DNA of 64,000 bases from Saccharospirillum sp. (lineage in GTDB: Bacteria; Pseudomonadota; Gammaproteobacteria; Pseudomonadales; Natronospirillaceae), in the NCBI GenBank assembly GCA_018402545.1, contig JAGYIL010000004.1, positions 306,946 through 370,945 on the forward strand, written 5' to 3'. Both the position numbers and the translations under genes were made by a program. The notes beneath the pieces are model-generated. The model searched no databases and was not told where the DNA came from. It saw only the letters and a list, made by a program, of their open reading frames with translations. This document shows, piece by piece, positions 43,007 through 52,435 of this stretch (its first letter is position 1; each line of letters begins with the position of its first letter).

Positions 43007-43804
43007 TTACGGCTTTGCTGCCTGGTAGGCCGCATCAAGCCCCGCCAGTACGGTCGACTGAAACCCTTTATCAATCATGCACTGAAGCCCCTGAGCGGTG
43101 GTGCCACGGTATTCGATCAGGCGGTTAACCATGTCTTCCGGGTCGGTGTTCAGGTGTTCCAATAGCCTGCTGCCACCGACCAGCGTCTGCATAACGGCTT
43201 CAAAGGCGATAGCGTCGGTAATGCCCATCTCTTTGGCATGCGCCAGCATGGAGCTGGCCAGCAGCGCCGGGAAGGCCGGGCCGGCGCCGGTTAGAGCAGT
43301 CATATAATCCAGGTCTTGTTCGGTTGCCAGTTCGCGTGCCCTGCCACAGCTGCTCAGCAGTTGTTGTGCTGCTTCACGGTCGGCCCGGGTTGTTGCTGCG
43401 CTTGCGTGCCAGGGCATATAGGCCTCGCCAATCTGTGCCGCCGCGTTTGGCATGGCGCGAATGATGCGCTCGCTGCCGGTCTTACGGGCAAGCTCTGCGC
43501 TGGAGACCATGGCGAGCAGTGAGATGACCGGTTTGTCGCCAACCGGCAGGTCCAGCGCGGGCAGTTGATCCGGTCGCACAGACAGCACTACCAGGTCTGC
43601 CAGGGCCAGCAGGTCATGGTTGTCGTTAACACAACGAACCTCCGGCCAGGCATCGTAAGCATCACCGCCGGAACGAGACGACACCACCAGTTGGCGTGGC
43701 GACACCAAGCCCTGGTTCAGCAGGGCCAGGCCCAGTGCGCGGCCCATCCAGCCATGGCCGCCGATAATGCCGACAACGCGTCCGGTTAGTTTGTTTCCAG
43801 ACAT
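43007..43804 (-). CDS. Pyrroline-5-carboxylate reductase-like protein (ProC family)
   Basis: A 265-residue dehydrogenase with an N-terminal Rossmann motif (VVGIIGGHGWMGRALGLAL), and the ProC helical dimerisation region containing GAGPAFPALLASSMLAHAKEMGI. The typical ProC signature (GSGPAYV) reads GAGPAFP. It lies at the end of a unit with the TetR gene (19-base overlap). The neighbouring DgcA-like demethylase suggests a role in proline or N-methylproline metabolism rather than general proline synthesis. Confidence in the family is high, in the substrate moderate. Confidence 0.8.
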   Translation of the reverse strand: MSGNKLTGRVVGIIGGHGWMGRALGLALLNQGLVSPRQLVVSSRSGGDAYDAWPEVRCVNDNHDLLALADLVVLSVRPDQLPALDLPVGDKPVISLLAMVSSAELARKTGSERIIRAMPNAAAQIGEAYMPWHASAATTRADREAAQQLLSSCGRARELATEQDLDYMTALTGAGPAFPALLASSMLAHAKEMGITDAIAFEAVMQTLVGGSRLLEHLNTDPEDMVNRLIEYRGTTAQGLQCMIDKGFQSTVLAGLDAAYQAAKP

Positions 43805-44457
43805 TCCGCCGCTCTCCGTTGATCGTAAGCCTGCAACCAGTCTTGCAGGTTGGGTGCGTGACGCGAGACGAAACGCTCAAGGTCAGACCGCTCGCAGGGG
43901 TGGCCGGTGAAAATCAGGATGTAGTCGGCAAAGCGTCCGATACGCACGGCTTTGGTTTCATGGGTGTGCATCGAGATATAGCCGATCTGCGTTAGATAAA
44001 TAGTGCGTGCGCGGACGCCTGCTTCATGGGGTGGGTAGTTGAAGCGCAGTAGCATGTTGGTTAGCGCTTGCAGTCGGCGTTCGTCGGCGGCGGCGACTTC
44101 TTTGGCCACTTTGGCGTTCTGCATGGCCCAGTTTCGCACGGCGTATTCGAATTCCGAGTCAAACAGCTGCTCATCCAGCCAGCAGTCGAACACATTGAGC
44201 GTGGCTTCAACCACAGTACCGGCATAGCGTTCGGTTTGTTGAATGAGGCCATCGGTGTTGTGAGCCTTCCACCGGTCGATCAGACGGTCGAGCAGGGCCT
44301 CTCGATCTTTGAAAAACCAGTAGAAGCTGGTGCGGGATGTGTTCAGAGCCTTGGCCAGAGGCAGTATTTTCACCGCGTCCACCCCGGATTGAATCAGTAG
44401 GCGGTAGGCGGCATCGAGCCAGTCTTCCGCACGGCCTTTGTCGGTATCGGTTTTCAT
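43786..44457 (-). CDS. TetR-family transcriptional regulator
   Basis: A 223-residue regulator with N-terminal HTH (WLDAAYRLLIQSGVDAVKILPLAKALNTSRTSFYWFFKDREALLDRLI). It is divergent from the demethylase gene and lies next to a ProC-like gene. A strong 15-bp dyad (44506-44544) between the divergent starts is its likely operator. Probably represses the demethylase cluster until an N-methylated amino acid ligand binds the C-terminal domain. Confidence 0.88.
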   Translation of the reverse strand: MKTDTDKGRAEDWLDAAYRLLIQSGVDAVKILPLAKALNTSRTSFYWFFKDREALLDRLIDRWKAHNTDGLIQQTERYAGTVVEATLNVFDCWLDEQLFDSEFEYAVRNWAMQNAKVAKEVAAADERRLQALTNMLLRFNYPPHEAGVRARTIYLTQIGYISMHTHETKAVRIGRFADYILIFTGHPCERSDLERFVSRHAPNLQDWLQAYDQRRAAECLETN

Positions 44458-44505
44458 GGTGCCCTCTGAAAAAAGTGAACGATTCAGTCATCTGGCGTTA
44501 ATTGA

Positions 44506-44544
44506 ATGTACACCAATGTCTTTTTAATTGACACAAGTGTACAT
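44506..44544. promoter_or_regulatory. Putative TetR operator dyad overlapping a -35 box
   Basis: ATGTACACCAATGTC at 44506-44520 is inverted as GACACAAGTGTACAT at 44530-44544 (12 of 15 positions complementary) with a 9-base spacer. TTGACA at 44528-44533 with a 17-base spacer to TAGCGT at 44551 reads as a sigma-70 promoter for the demethylase gene, so regulator binding would block it. Confidence 0.65.
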
Positions 44545-44590
44545 GATCGATAGCGTGTTTAGCCAGCCGGTATTCGACAGGAGACAGACC

Positions 44591-46627
44591 ATGGCTCAAG
44601 ACCCGTTGTTGCAACCTTTCCAGCTCAAGCATCTGACCATAAAGAACCGTCTGATGATGACCGCGCATGAACCCGCCTACCCGGTAGACGGCATGCCCAC
44701 CGAGCTGTACCGGGCTTACCATGTCGAGCGCGCCAAAGCCGGTATCGGACTGACCATGACCGCCGGTTCCGCCGCTGTCGCAAAAGACAGCCCGCCGGTG
44801 TTCAACAATATTCTGGCCTACAAAGACGAGGTCGTGCCCTGGCTGCGCGAATTAACGGACGCCTGCCACGAACATGGCACTGCGGTGATGATTCAACTGA
44901 CTCACCTCGGCCGCCGCACCCGGTGGGACAAAGCCGACTGGTTGCCGGCTGTTTCCGCCTCCCACAATCGCGAAGCCTCACACCGCGCCTTTCCCAAGCA
45001 GGTTGAAGACTGGGACATTGACCGTCTGATTCGTGACTACGCCGACGCCGCAGAACGCATGCACGCCGCCGGGCTCGATGGCATCGAACTGCAGGCCTAT
45101 GGCCACCTGATGGACCAGTTCTGGTCGCCGTTGACGAATACCCTGGATGAACCCTATGGCGGAAGCCTGGATAACCGGTTGCGGTTCACCTTTGACGTGC
45201 TAAAAGCCATTCGTGAGCGGGTTGGGCCAGAGTTTATTGTTGGCGTGCGGTATACCGGTGACGAGCAACTGCCAGGTGGTTTGAACGCCGATGAAGGGCT
45301 GGATATATCGCGGCGTCTGAAAGACAGCGGCATGGTCGATTTCCTCAACGTGGTGCGTGGTCACATTGATACCGACCCGGGCCTGACCGATGTGATTCCG
45401 GTTCAGGGCATGCCCAGCGCCCCGCATCTGGATTTTGCCGGCGAGATTAAACGCCAGGTCGATTTCCCCACCTTTCACGGCGCCAAGATTCAAGACGTTG
45501 GCACGGCCCGTTACGCCATCGAATCCGGCAAGGTCGATATGATCGGCATGACCCGGGCACACATGGCCGACCCGCACATTGTCAGAAAAATAATGGAAGG
45601 GCGCGAGGAAGAAATACGCCCCTGCGTTGGTGCCAATTACTGCCTTGACCGCATCTACCAGGGCGGTGCGGCTTATTGCATTCACAACGCCGCCACCGGG
45701 CGTGAAACCACCATGCCGCACGATATTCCCAAGGCCGGGCAGAAGCGTCGCATTCTGGTGATCGGTGCCGGGCCGGGTGGGTTGGAAGCAGCGCGAGTCG
45801 CGGCTGAGCGCGGGCATGAGGTAGTGGTTCTGGAAGCCATGAGTCAGGCTGGTGGTCAGGTGCGGTTAAGCGCGCAAAGCGAACGCCGGCGCGAGATGAT
45901 CGCCATCATCGACTGGCGTCTGGCGCAGTGCGAAAAACTGGGCGTCGAAATTCGCTACAACTGCTGGGCCGAAGCGGACGAGGTGCTTCAGGAGAACTCG
46001 GATGTCGTGATTGTTGCCACCGGTGGTTACCCGATAGAAGACAATCCCACGATGGGGCATGACCTGGTCGTCAACAGCTGGGATATTTTATCGGGTCACA
46101 TCAAACCTGGAAAACGCGTTCTGCTGTTCGACGATGCAGGCGACCACCCGGCACTTCAGGCGGCGGAAATAATTGCCAGAACCGGTGCCGAACTCGAGAT
46201 CATGACGCCGGATCGAACGTTCTCGGCCGAGATCATGGCGATGAACCTGGTGCCCTACATGAGAGCGCTGCAACGCCCCAACGTGACTTTTACGCCCACC
46301 TATCGTTTGAAATCGGTAGAGCGTAATGCGGATAACCTGCTGGCCAGAATCACCAGCGACTACCTCGACCTTAACCACGAACGTCATGTCGATCAGGTTG
46401 TCGTTAATTACGGCATTACCCCCATGGCAGATATCTACTTCGATCTCAAGCCGCACGCCAGCAACGGCGGCGAAGTGAATTACGATGATCTGATTGTGGG
46501 CAAACCGCAAAACGTGGTGCGTAATGAAGACGGTCGTTTTCAGTTGTTTCGCATTGGCGATGCGGTTGAATCACGCAATATCCATGCAGCGATTTACGAT
46601 GCGTTGCGGTTAACCAAGGAGCTATAG
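44591..46627 (+). CDS. NADH:flavin oxidoreductase/TMADH-family demethylase (DgcA-like; dimethylglycine or N-methylproline demethylase)
   Basis: A 678-residue two-domain flavoprotein. The N-terminal old-yellow-enzyme barrel has LMMTAHEPAYPVDG, MIQLTHLGRRTRWDKADW, DGIELQAYGHLMDQFWSP and GVRYTGDEQ. The C-terminal flavin/NAD domain starts RILVIGAGPGGLEAARVAAERGHEVVVLEA (in parts). The CVGANYCLDR...YCIHNAATGRE segment is a degenerate iron-sulphur motif, like that of DgcA. From recall it is close to DgcA, the dimethylglycine demethylase subunit, but no DgcB-like partner is present here. The neighbours (ProC-like, serine dehydratase, SHMT) fit oxidative demethylation of a methylated amino acid with the C1 going to folate. 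Exact substrate uncertain. Confidence 0.8.
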   Translation: MAQDPLLQPFQLKHLTIKNRLMMTAHEPAYPVDGMPTELYRAYHVERAKAGIGLTMTAGSAAVAKDSPPVFNNILAYKDEVVPWLRELTDACHEHGTAVMIQLTHLGRRTRWDKADWLPAVSASHNREASHRAFPKQVEDWDIDRLIRDYADAAERMHAAGLDGIELQAYGHLMDQFWSPLTNTLDEPYGGSLDNRLRFTFDVLKAIRERVGPEFIVGVRYTGDEQLPGGLNADEGLDISRRLKDSGMVDFLNVVRGHIDTDPGLTDVIPVQGMPSAPHLDFAGEIKRQVDFPTFHGAKIQDVGTARYAIESGKVDMIGMTRAHMADPHIVRKIMEGREEEIRPCVGANYCLDRIYQGGAAYCIHNAATGRETTMPHDIPKAGQKRRILVIGAGPGGLEAARVAAERGHEVVVLEAMSQAGGQVRLSAQSERRREMIAIIDWRLAQCEKLGVEIRYNCWAEADEVLQENSDVVIVATGGYPIEDNPTMGHDLVVNSWDILSGHIKPGKRVLLFDDAGDHPALQAAEIIARTGAELEIMTPDRTFSAEIMAMNLVPYMRALQRPNVTFTPTYRLKSVERNADNLLARITSDYLDLNHERHVDQVVVNYGITPMADIYFDLKPHASNGGEVNYDDLIVGKPQNVVRNEDGRFQLFRIGDAVESRNIHAAIYDALRLTKEL

Positions 46628-46634
46628 AGCCTGC

Positions 46635-48023
46635 TTAGCATTCGATCACATTCACCGCCAACCCACCGCGCGAGGTTTCCTTGTATTTATCGAGCATGTC
46701 TCGCCCGGTGTCGCGCATGGTGCGGATCACCTTGTCGAGCGAGACGAAGTGTTCACCGTCGCCACGCAGTGCCATAACGGCGGCGTTAATTGCTTTAATG
46801 GCGCCAACGGCATTGCGTTCAATGCAGGGTACCTGAACCAGGCCCCCGATGGGGTCGCAGGTAAGGCCGAGGTGGTGCTCCATGCCAATTTCTGCGGCGT
46901 TTTCAACTTGCTCCGGCGTGCCACCGGTAACCGCTGCCAAACCAGCGGCAGCCATGGCACAGGCCGAACCGACTTCACCCTGACACCCCACTTCTGCTCC
47001 GGAAATGGAGGCGTTTTCCTTGAACAGTATGCCAATGGCAGCCGCGGTTAACAGAAAATTAATGACACCTTCTTCGGTCGCATTGGGGCACCAGTTCCAG
47101 TAATAATGAAGCACGGCCGGAATAATGCCGGCTGCACCATTGGTAGGCGCAGTTACCATACGGCCGCCGTTGGCGTTCTCTTCATTCACCGCCAGTGCAT
47201 AGAGGTTTACCCAGTCCATGGCGCTCAGTGAAGGCGAAATCATATCCTGGCGGTTAATGTCCATCAGCGAGGCGTAGAGCTTGGCTGCCCGACGCCTGAC
47301 TTTGAGTCCGCCGGGTAAAATACCTTCGTTCTTTATGCCGTTCTGTACGCATTCCTGCATTACCTGCCAGATGTGCAGAATGCCTTCACGAATCTCGGCT
47401 TCGCTGCGCCAGGCCTGTTCATTGGCCATCATCACACCGGCGATGCTGAGCCCACTGGCCTTGCACTGATTCAGCAAATCGACACCGCTTTTGAACGGGT
47501 AGGGCAAAGGGGTTGTGTCTTCCACAATGCGGTCTGCCCCGGCGGCTTCTTCATCTACCACGAAGCCACCTCCCACTGAATAATAGGTGCGCTGACGAAT
47601 CACTTCGCCATCGGCACCGAAGGCGGTAAACATCATGCCGTTCGGATGGTAGGGCAACGATTCCTTGCGGTGATAGGTCAGGTCGGTCGCTTCAGCAAAG
47701 GCAATGGCATGTTCGCCGTGCAAGCACAATTCACCCTGGGCGCGAATGTCGTCGAGCCGGGGGTTGAGCATGGCCGGGTCTATGGAGTCCGGTCGGTGAC
47801 CTTCAAGCCCGAGCATAACAGCGGGCCCGGTGCCATGGCCTTTACCAGTCGCACCGAGTGACCCGTACAATTGAATATCCACACGAGTAACATCAGTGAG
47901 GCGCCCGGCTGTGCACAGGCCCTCAACAAACAGGTGGGCCGCTTGCATCGGCCCGACCGTATGCGAACTGGACGGGCCAATGCCAATTTTCAACATATCA
48001 AACAGACTAATGGCCACAGGCAA
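46635..48023 (-). CDS. sdaA: L-serine ammonia-lyase (iron-sulphur serine dehydratase)
   Basis: A 462-residue single-chain L-serine dehydratase that converts serine to pyruvate and ammonia. The N-terminal domain starts [22 protein letters not shown], with the GPSSSHT phosphate-type loop. The C-terminal catalytic domain contains [19 protein letters not shown], Cys residues for the 4Fe-4S cluster ([18 protein letters not shown]), and [15 protein letters not shown]. It is convergent with the demethylase gene and downstream of glyA. With GlyA it would turn glycine plus methylene-THF into serine and then pyruvate. Confidence 0.93.
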   Translation of the reverse strand: MPVAISLFDMLKIGIGPSSSHTVGPMQAAHLFVEGLCTAGRLTDVTRVDIQLYGSLGATGKGHGTGPAVMLGLEGHRPDSIDPAMLNPRLDDIRAQGELCLHGEHAIAFAEATDLTYHRKESLPYHPNGMMFTAFGADGEVIRQRTYYSVGGGFVVDEEAAGADRIVEDTTPLPYPFKSGVDLLNQCKASGLSIAGVMMANEQAWRSEAEIREGILHIWQVMQECVQNGIKNEGILPGGLKVRRRAAKLYASLMDINRQDMISPSLSAMDWVNLYALAVNEENANGGRMVTAPTNGAAGIIPAVLHYYWNWCPNATEEGVINFLLTAAAIGILFKENASISGAEVGCQGEVGSACAMAAAGLAAVTGGTPEQVENAAEIGMEHHLGLTCDPIGGLVQVPCIERNAVGAIKAINAAVMALRGDGEHFVSLDKVIRTMRDTGRDMLDKYKETSRGGLAVNVIEC

Positions 48024-48051
48024 TACTCTTTAAAGACAGTTTTAAGTGATG

Positions 48052-48107
48052 AGCTGCGAGCTGCGAGCTAGGAGTAATTAGCTAACAGCTCAAAGCTCGC
48101 AGCTAAC
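48052..48107. repeat. Period-7 AGCTNNN repeat array with dyad symmetry
   Basis: Eight consecutive heptamers, seven beginning AGCT and one AGTAATT in the middle: AGCTGCG twice, AGCTAGG, AGTAATT, AGCTAAC, AGCTCAA, AGCTCGC, AGCTAAC. AGCTGCGAGCT (48059-48069) is exactly complementary to AGCTCGCAGCT (48094-48104), so the array can fold as a hairpin. It lies between glyA and the serine dehydratase gene, and the same heptad grammar recurs at 62334-62629. Confidence 0.8.
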
Positions 48108-48117
48108 AACTTTCCCT

Positions 48118-49380
48118 TCACCCGTACGCCGGAAAATCCCGGCACAACTGGGTAACCTGTTCTCTGGTGTCCGCAATGGCAGCACTGGCGTCGCCCTTCT
48201 GCAGCGCATCCAGAATATCGACAATCCAGCCGGCGAGTGCTCGGCACTCGGGTTCTTTTAAACCGCGTGTGGTAATAACCGGTGAACCAATGCGCAGCCC
48301 GGAGGTAACAAAGGGTGATTGCGGATCGTTCGGTACCGCATTCTTGTTGACAGTGATGTTCGCTTCGCCAAGCGCTGCGTCGGCTTCTTTGCCGGTCAGC
48401 CCCTGTTTGACCAGGCTGAGCAGAAACAGATGGTTGTCGGTACCACCGGAAACCACGTCGTAACCGCGTTCGATAAAGACATCGGCCATGGCACGGGCGT
48501 TGTGCACCACCTGTTGCTGGTAGCTCTGAAATTCCGGCTCGGCGGCTTCCTTGAAGGCGACGGCTTTGGCGGCGATGACGTGCATCAGCGGGCCACCCTG
48601 GCTGGCCGGGAACACGGCCGAATTGAATTTCTTTTCCAGTTCGGGCTGGCCCTTGCACAGAATCAAACCACCGCGCGGTCCGCGTAATGTTTTGTGAGTG
48701 GTGGTGGTGGTGACGTGAGCGTGCGGTACCGGGTTCGGGTAGACGCCTGCCGCAACCAGACCGGCCACGTGAGCCATGTCGACCATTAAATAAGCGCCCA
48801 CCGAATCCGCAATTTCCCGAAAGCGTGCCCAGTCAACAACGCGTGAATAGGCCGAGAACCCGGCGACGATCATGCCGGGCTTGTGCTCTTTTGCCAGGGC
48901 TTCAACCTGGTCGTAATCGATCTCGCCGGTCGCCTCGTTCAGGCCATATTGCACGGCGTGGTAGATCTTGCCGGAGAAGCTGACATGGGCACCGTGTGTC
49001 AGGTGGCCGCCATGGGCCAGGCTCATTCCCAGTACGGTATCGCCCGGTTTCAGCAACGCCATATACACCGCTGCGTTAGCCTGGGAGCCCGAGTGTGGTT
49101 GCACGTTGGCGTAGTCGGCGCCGAACAGGGCGCTGGCGCGATCTATCGCCAATTGTTCTACCCGGTCGACGTGTTCGCAGCCACCGTAGTAACGCTTGCC
49201 CGGGTAACCTTCGGCGTACTTGTTGGTCAGGCAGGAGCCCTGGGCTTCCATCACCAGTGGGCTGGTGTAGTTTTCGGAGGCGATCAACTCCAGGTGGTCT
49301 TCCTGGCGTGTGGCTTCGTCCTGCATGGCCGCCCAGAGGGTTTCGTCGTAGTTGGACAATGTTTTGTTTTTGCTGAACAT
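48118..49380 (-). CDS. glyA: Serine hydroxymethyltransferase
   Basis: A 420-residue PLP enzyme that interconverts serine and glycine with folate-bound C1. ATG 49380 gives the family N-terminus ([19 protein letters not shown]). Motifs: [40 protein letters not shown] with the PLP-Lys (THK), and the C-terminal [14 protein letters not shown]. Longer in-frame extension upstream is not supported. Next to sdaA, it serves the demethylase cluster as C1 sink. Confidence 0.95.
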   Translation of the reverse strand: MFSKNKTLSNYDETLWAAMQDEATRQEDHLELIASENYTSPLVMEAQGSCLTNKYAEGYPGKRYYGGCEHVDRVEQLAIDRASALFGADYANVQPHSGSQANAAVYMALLKPGDTVLGMSLAHGGHLTHGAHVSFSGKIYHAVQYGLNEATGEIDYDQVEALAKEHKPGMIVAGFSAYSRVVDWARFREIADSVGAYLMVDMAHVAGLVAAGVYPNPVPHAHVTTTTTHKTLRGPRGGLILCKGQPELEKKFNSAVFPASQGGPLMHVIAAKAVAFKEAAEPEFQSYQQQVVHNARAMADVFIERGYDVVSGGTDNHLFLLSLVKQGLTGKEADAALGEANITVNKNAVPNDPQSPFVTSGLRIGSPVITTRGLKEPECRALAGWIVDILDALQKGDASAAIADTREQVTQLCRDFPAYG

Positions 49381-49627
49381 GGCTGCGATTCCCGGGTTAT
49401 GACACCAGACCTGACGAAACAGGCAAGCGTATTTGAAAGTAACCAACGGGATAGTAAGGCGGTTCACGCGGGCACAACTGCTCGGGCACGACATCAGATC
49501 GAAGATTTGCGACAGAGGCCTGGCGCGTGTCCGGCCTTCGGTCGGGTAGAAAAATTCCAGAGGGGTGCGCGCACTCACCCCGTAATCAGTGGAAGGAGGA
49601 CGCGCCTGTGAATACCGTACAGAATTT

Positions 49628-49918
49628 CTATTCCGGCACGCGAGTGACTTCGATGGTGCAGCTAATCGACAGTCGCTCGCCCCTGGATTTTGCCTGGTCA
49701 ATTAACGAAGCCAGGTCGGTCCGGGTTTGCAGGAGTTCATCCACCCGGCGCGAACTGGCCGCATGGCTGTCTCCGAAGCGTTCTTTTCGGCTCCAGCTGT
49801 CTTGCTCGTGAAACTGAATCTTGTTGTTGATCAGTGTCATCAGTATGTTTCGGGCGTCGTCGGTTGAAAAGACGCCGTCGATTAACCGGTAGTTGGTTGG
49901 CGTGGGCTCGTTGCTCAT
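49628..49918 (-). CDS. Small conserved hypothetical protein (96 aa)
   Basis: A soluble protein with the pattern [29 protein letters not shown], then [29 protein letters not shown] and a final beta-like SISCTIEV. I recall the same layout in small proteins of Bacteroidetes and gammaproteobacteria, function unknown. It lies 66 bases after the dabA stop on the same strand, so it may be co-transcribed with dabBA. Confidence 0.72.
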   Translation of the reverse strand: MSNEPTPTNYRLIDGVFSTDDARNILMTLINNKIQFHEQDSWSRKERFGDSHAASSRRVDELLQTRTDLASLIDQAKSRGERLSISCTIEVTRVPE

Positions 49919-49984
49919 GGTTCTCTCCCGATCAGGTTGGTGTTGGTCTTCCGGCCGCGTATCTTGCCGGGCATGGCCAGCCGC

Positions 49985-52435
49985 TTATGAAGCCTGCCAC
50001 TGGCCTTGCCGATAGTGTTCCACTTGCTGGTCTTCCAGGCGCACCAGGTACAACCACTGGTTATGGACAAGCTGCCGCACAATCTCGTGTTTATGGATAA
50101 CGGCGTCGATCGCCTCGCGTGATGCTTCAATAACGACCGTCAGGCGCAGCGGTGTGTGCCGCCAGTCTTTACCGTCGTGCACCGATTGCAGGGGCAGTCC
50201 GATTCTCAGGTCACCTCCGTTTCCTTCAAAAACGCCTATTCGTCCGCCCACAACATTGTGAAGGGTTTTGTTGCCACTGCCGAAACGGTGATTGTCGACG
50301 GTGGAGGCGTAATACTGCATGTTGATCCAGTGGGCGACCACCATGGGCGCGGTCATGATCTGCTCCAGCAGGGTGCCGTTCGGATCCTGGCGATGATCGT
50401 AATCGTGCAGAAAGCAGCGACCGGCCAAGTCGATGCCCCGGGTACGTGACCGGGGCGCGACGATAAAGGCGGCGTTGTTGGCAAGTGCCCACTCCGGGCG
50501 TGTCTGCGACCAGTCATTGGCCCGCTTGCGCAACGCTTTGAACAGAGCGTCGGGTCGGTCTTTCAAGGGTTCAAGCTCAACCGACGATGCTCGCTCCCGG
50601 GAAGCCCCCGCCTGCGCGCTTCGCAGGTGTGCCTGAATCGCAGCGAGATCCTCGGCGTGGCTGTCTGGCAGCGCCCCGGTGCCAAACAGGTCGATCTGAT
50701 CGGTCGTGGTGTTGTGCATTCCGGCCAGGAAAAACGTGCTGTCAGGGATATCGATACCGGCATCACGCACGCCGGCGCGCACGGCGGGGTCATTGAGCAG
50801 GCTGGCCAGGGCACGGGCATTGACGTCGCCTCGCTGGCCGCAGCAGGCGCCGCAATCAAGTCCGGCACGCTGAGGATTGTTCCGGGTCTGGCTGCCGTGG
50901 CCCAGCAGCAATACCAGGCGGGCAAACGGCCCGGTCAGACCCATGGCGGTTAGAATCTGATGTGCCAGGGCGGCCTGTTGCTCGGCGCCGCCTGTTGTAC
51001 TGGCGTCCAGAATGGGGCTGAGGGCCTCGGTTTCGTCGGGTGACAGGCCCAAACGGGTGTCATCCACCAGTGGGCTGGTTGAGGGCAATGTCCGTTTTAC
51101 CAGTTTGCCCAGGTAACCCAGACCCAGCGACTCGACCAGCACAAAAGCCGACAACGGCAGCGACTGAAAGGTGTTCCAGCTTTTTTGGCCTTGCAGACGG
51201 GTCTGACGGTTGCGGATGATGGCCGCATCGCGTGCGGTGTCGCCGGTGCTGTCGGTGACGGTCATCGCGGGGCTAAGCAGGCCCGGCAAATGCGGTCGGC
51301 TGGCCCCGGTACCCAGCGGCTGATAGCGAATGGGCAGTCCGAAAAAGCCGGCAAAGCCCAGTGTCTGGATCCCCGGAGACTGCGCTTCCAGGTGACGACG
51401 AAACACTTCGGAGCGCACATCGATGCAAAACGCAGCCTGTACTAGCGGGCGCGAGGTCTCCACACCCATTGCGGGCTGGCGTATTTGGGTGAGCAGCGCG
51501 TGCTGATAACTGATTTCCTGTGCCCGTTGCCAGACCAGGGTTAAGGTGTTTGATCGATCGTCGGCTGCCTGGAGATGCCTGTGCCAGGCTAATTGCCACT
51601 GCCCCCAGACCGAGCCGGGGTGGCGCTGGCCATCATCAATCAGGCACTCCCAGCTCAACCGGATGGCAAGCAGGTCGATAAGGGTCGTATCGTCACTACC
51701 CGACAGGCGTGCCTGCCAGCGTAAATAGGCGCACCAGGCGGCCCAGCCGCTGATGCGCATGATAACGGCCTGAAGGAAATCGGGTATCTCGTGTTCCGGC
51801 ACTTCCAGCCGGGCAAGTGCCTGCCTGATCTGCTGACGCGGGTCGTTCGCCAGGCTGGCGGCTCTGGCCGGTATTGACGGGGCTTTCATCAGTAGCGCAA
51901 CACTGTGATCGTGACTGAGGGCGGTACGCCAGCCCGCATAGAGCGGCTGGGTCTGATCCGGCTGCCAGTCTGACTGGTCGCGGTCGAAATGGGCGGCACA
52001 GTACTGGGCGATCTGGTGCGTGATGGTGTCACACCAGGCTGGTTCGTGGCGCAGGTCGCGTTGCTGATCGAGGCTGTCTGCAAGCAAAGGCGCCGGAGCT
52101 GGTTGAGCATCGTCGTCGTTAAGCATCGCCATCAGCTCAGCGGTGCCCGGTGCCGGCTGATGCTCGTTCCGGGCCCGTTCGAGTGCCTCAGGGGTGATTT
52201 CTCCCGACTCCCAGGCATGGCGATACCAGCCAGGGGTTAGCGCCAGGCGTGAGCCGGCAATGCGTGCCAGCCTGGTGGCGACATCACGGAAGGGCTGCTC
52301 AACATAACCCCAGTAGGGATTGACGGCGATCATCCGGTCCAGCGGCCAGGTCGGCGCGACGCGTTCGACTGCGGTATCAATGGCTGCCTCTACGGTTTGC
52401 TCGTACCTACTGGTCGCATTAGCCGCTGTATTCAT
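49985..52435 (-). CDS. dabA: Probable inorganic carbon transporter subunit DabA (DUF2309)
   Basis: Cytoplasmic-side subunit of the DAB energy-coupled CO2-to-bicarbonate pump, 816 residues, carbonic-anhydrase-like. The ATG at 52435 overlaps the dabB stop (ATGA), so it is preferred over the GTG/ATG-bearing frame that extends to 52510. Expected Zn ligands: Cys 337 and Asp 339 of AAFCIDVRSE, His 513 of LLLGHGSQ and Cys 528 of LDCGACCG, matching the spacing of the Halothiobacillus enzyme. It may fix CO2 inside the cell as bicarbonate for carboxylation reactions in a heterotroph, or respond to pH/CO2. Together with DabB it forms the complex. Confidence 0.93.
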   Translation of the reverse strand: MNTAANATSRYEQTVEAAIDTAVERVAPTWPLDRMIAVNPYWGYVEQPFRDVATRLARIAGSRLALTPGWYRHAWESGEITPEALERARNEHQPAPGTAELMAMLNDDDAQPAPAPLLADSLDQQRDLRHEPAWCDTITHQIAQYCAAHFDRDQSDWQPDQTQPLYAGWRTALSHDHSVALLMKAPSIPARAASLANDPRQQIRQALARLEVPEHEIPDFLQAVIMRISGWAAWCAYLRWQARLSGSDDTTLIDLLAIRLSWECLIDDGQRHPGSVWGQWQLAWHRHLQAADDRSNTLTLVWQRAQEISYQHALLTQIRQPAMGVETSRPLVQAAFCIDVRSEVFRRHLEAQSPGIQTLGFAGFFGLPIRYQPLGTGASRPHLPGLLSPAMTVTDSTGDTARDAAIIRNRQTRLQGQKSWNTFQSLPLSAFVLVESLGLGYLGKLVKRTLPSTSPLVDDTRLGLSPDETEALSPILDASTTGGAEQQAALAHQILTAMGLTGPFARLVLLLGHGSQTRNNPQRAGLDCGACCGQRGDVNARALASLLNDPAVRAGVRDAGIDIPDSTFFLAGMHNTTTDQIDLFGTGALPDSHAEDLAAIQAHLRSAQAGASRERASSVELEPLKDRPDALFKALRKRANDWSQTRPEWALANNAAFIVAPRSRTRGIDLAGRCFLHDYDHRQDPNGTLLEQIMTAPMVVAHWINMQYYASTVDNHRFGSGNKTLHNVVGGRIGVFEGNGGDLRIGLPLQSVHDGKDWRHTPLRLTVVIEASREAIDAVIHKHEIVRQLVHNQWLYLVRLEDQQVEHYRQGQWQAS

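Noticed and set aside
49381..49627. Possible glycine or folate riboswitch upstream of glyA
   Set aside because: I searched the 247 bases on the glyA strand for glycine (tandem) and THF aptamer motifs and found no convincing core; not claimed.
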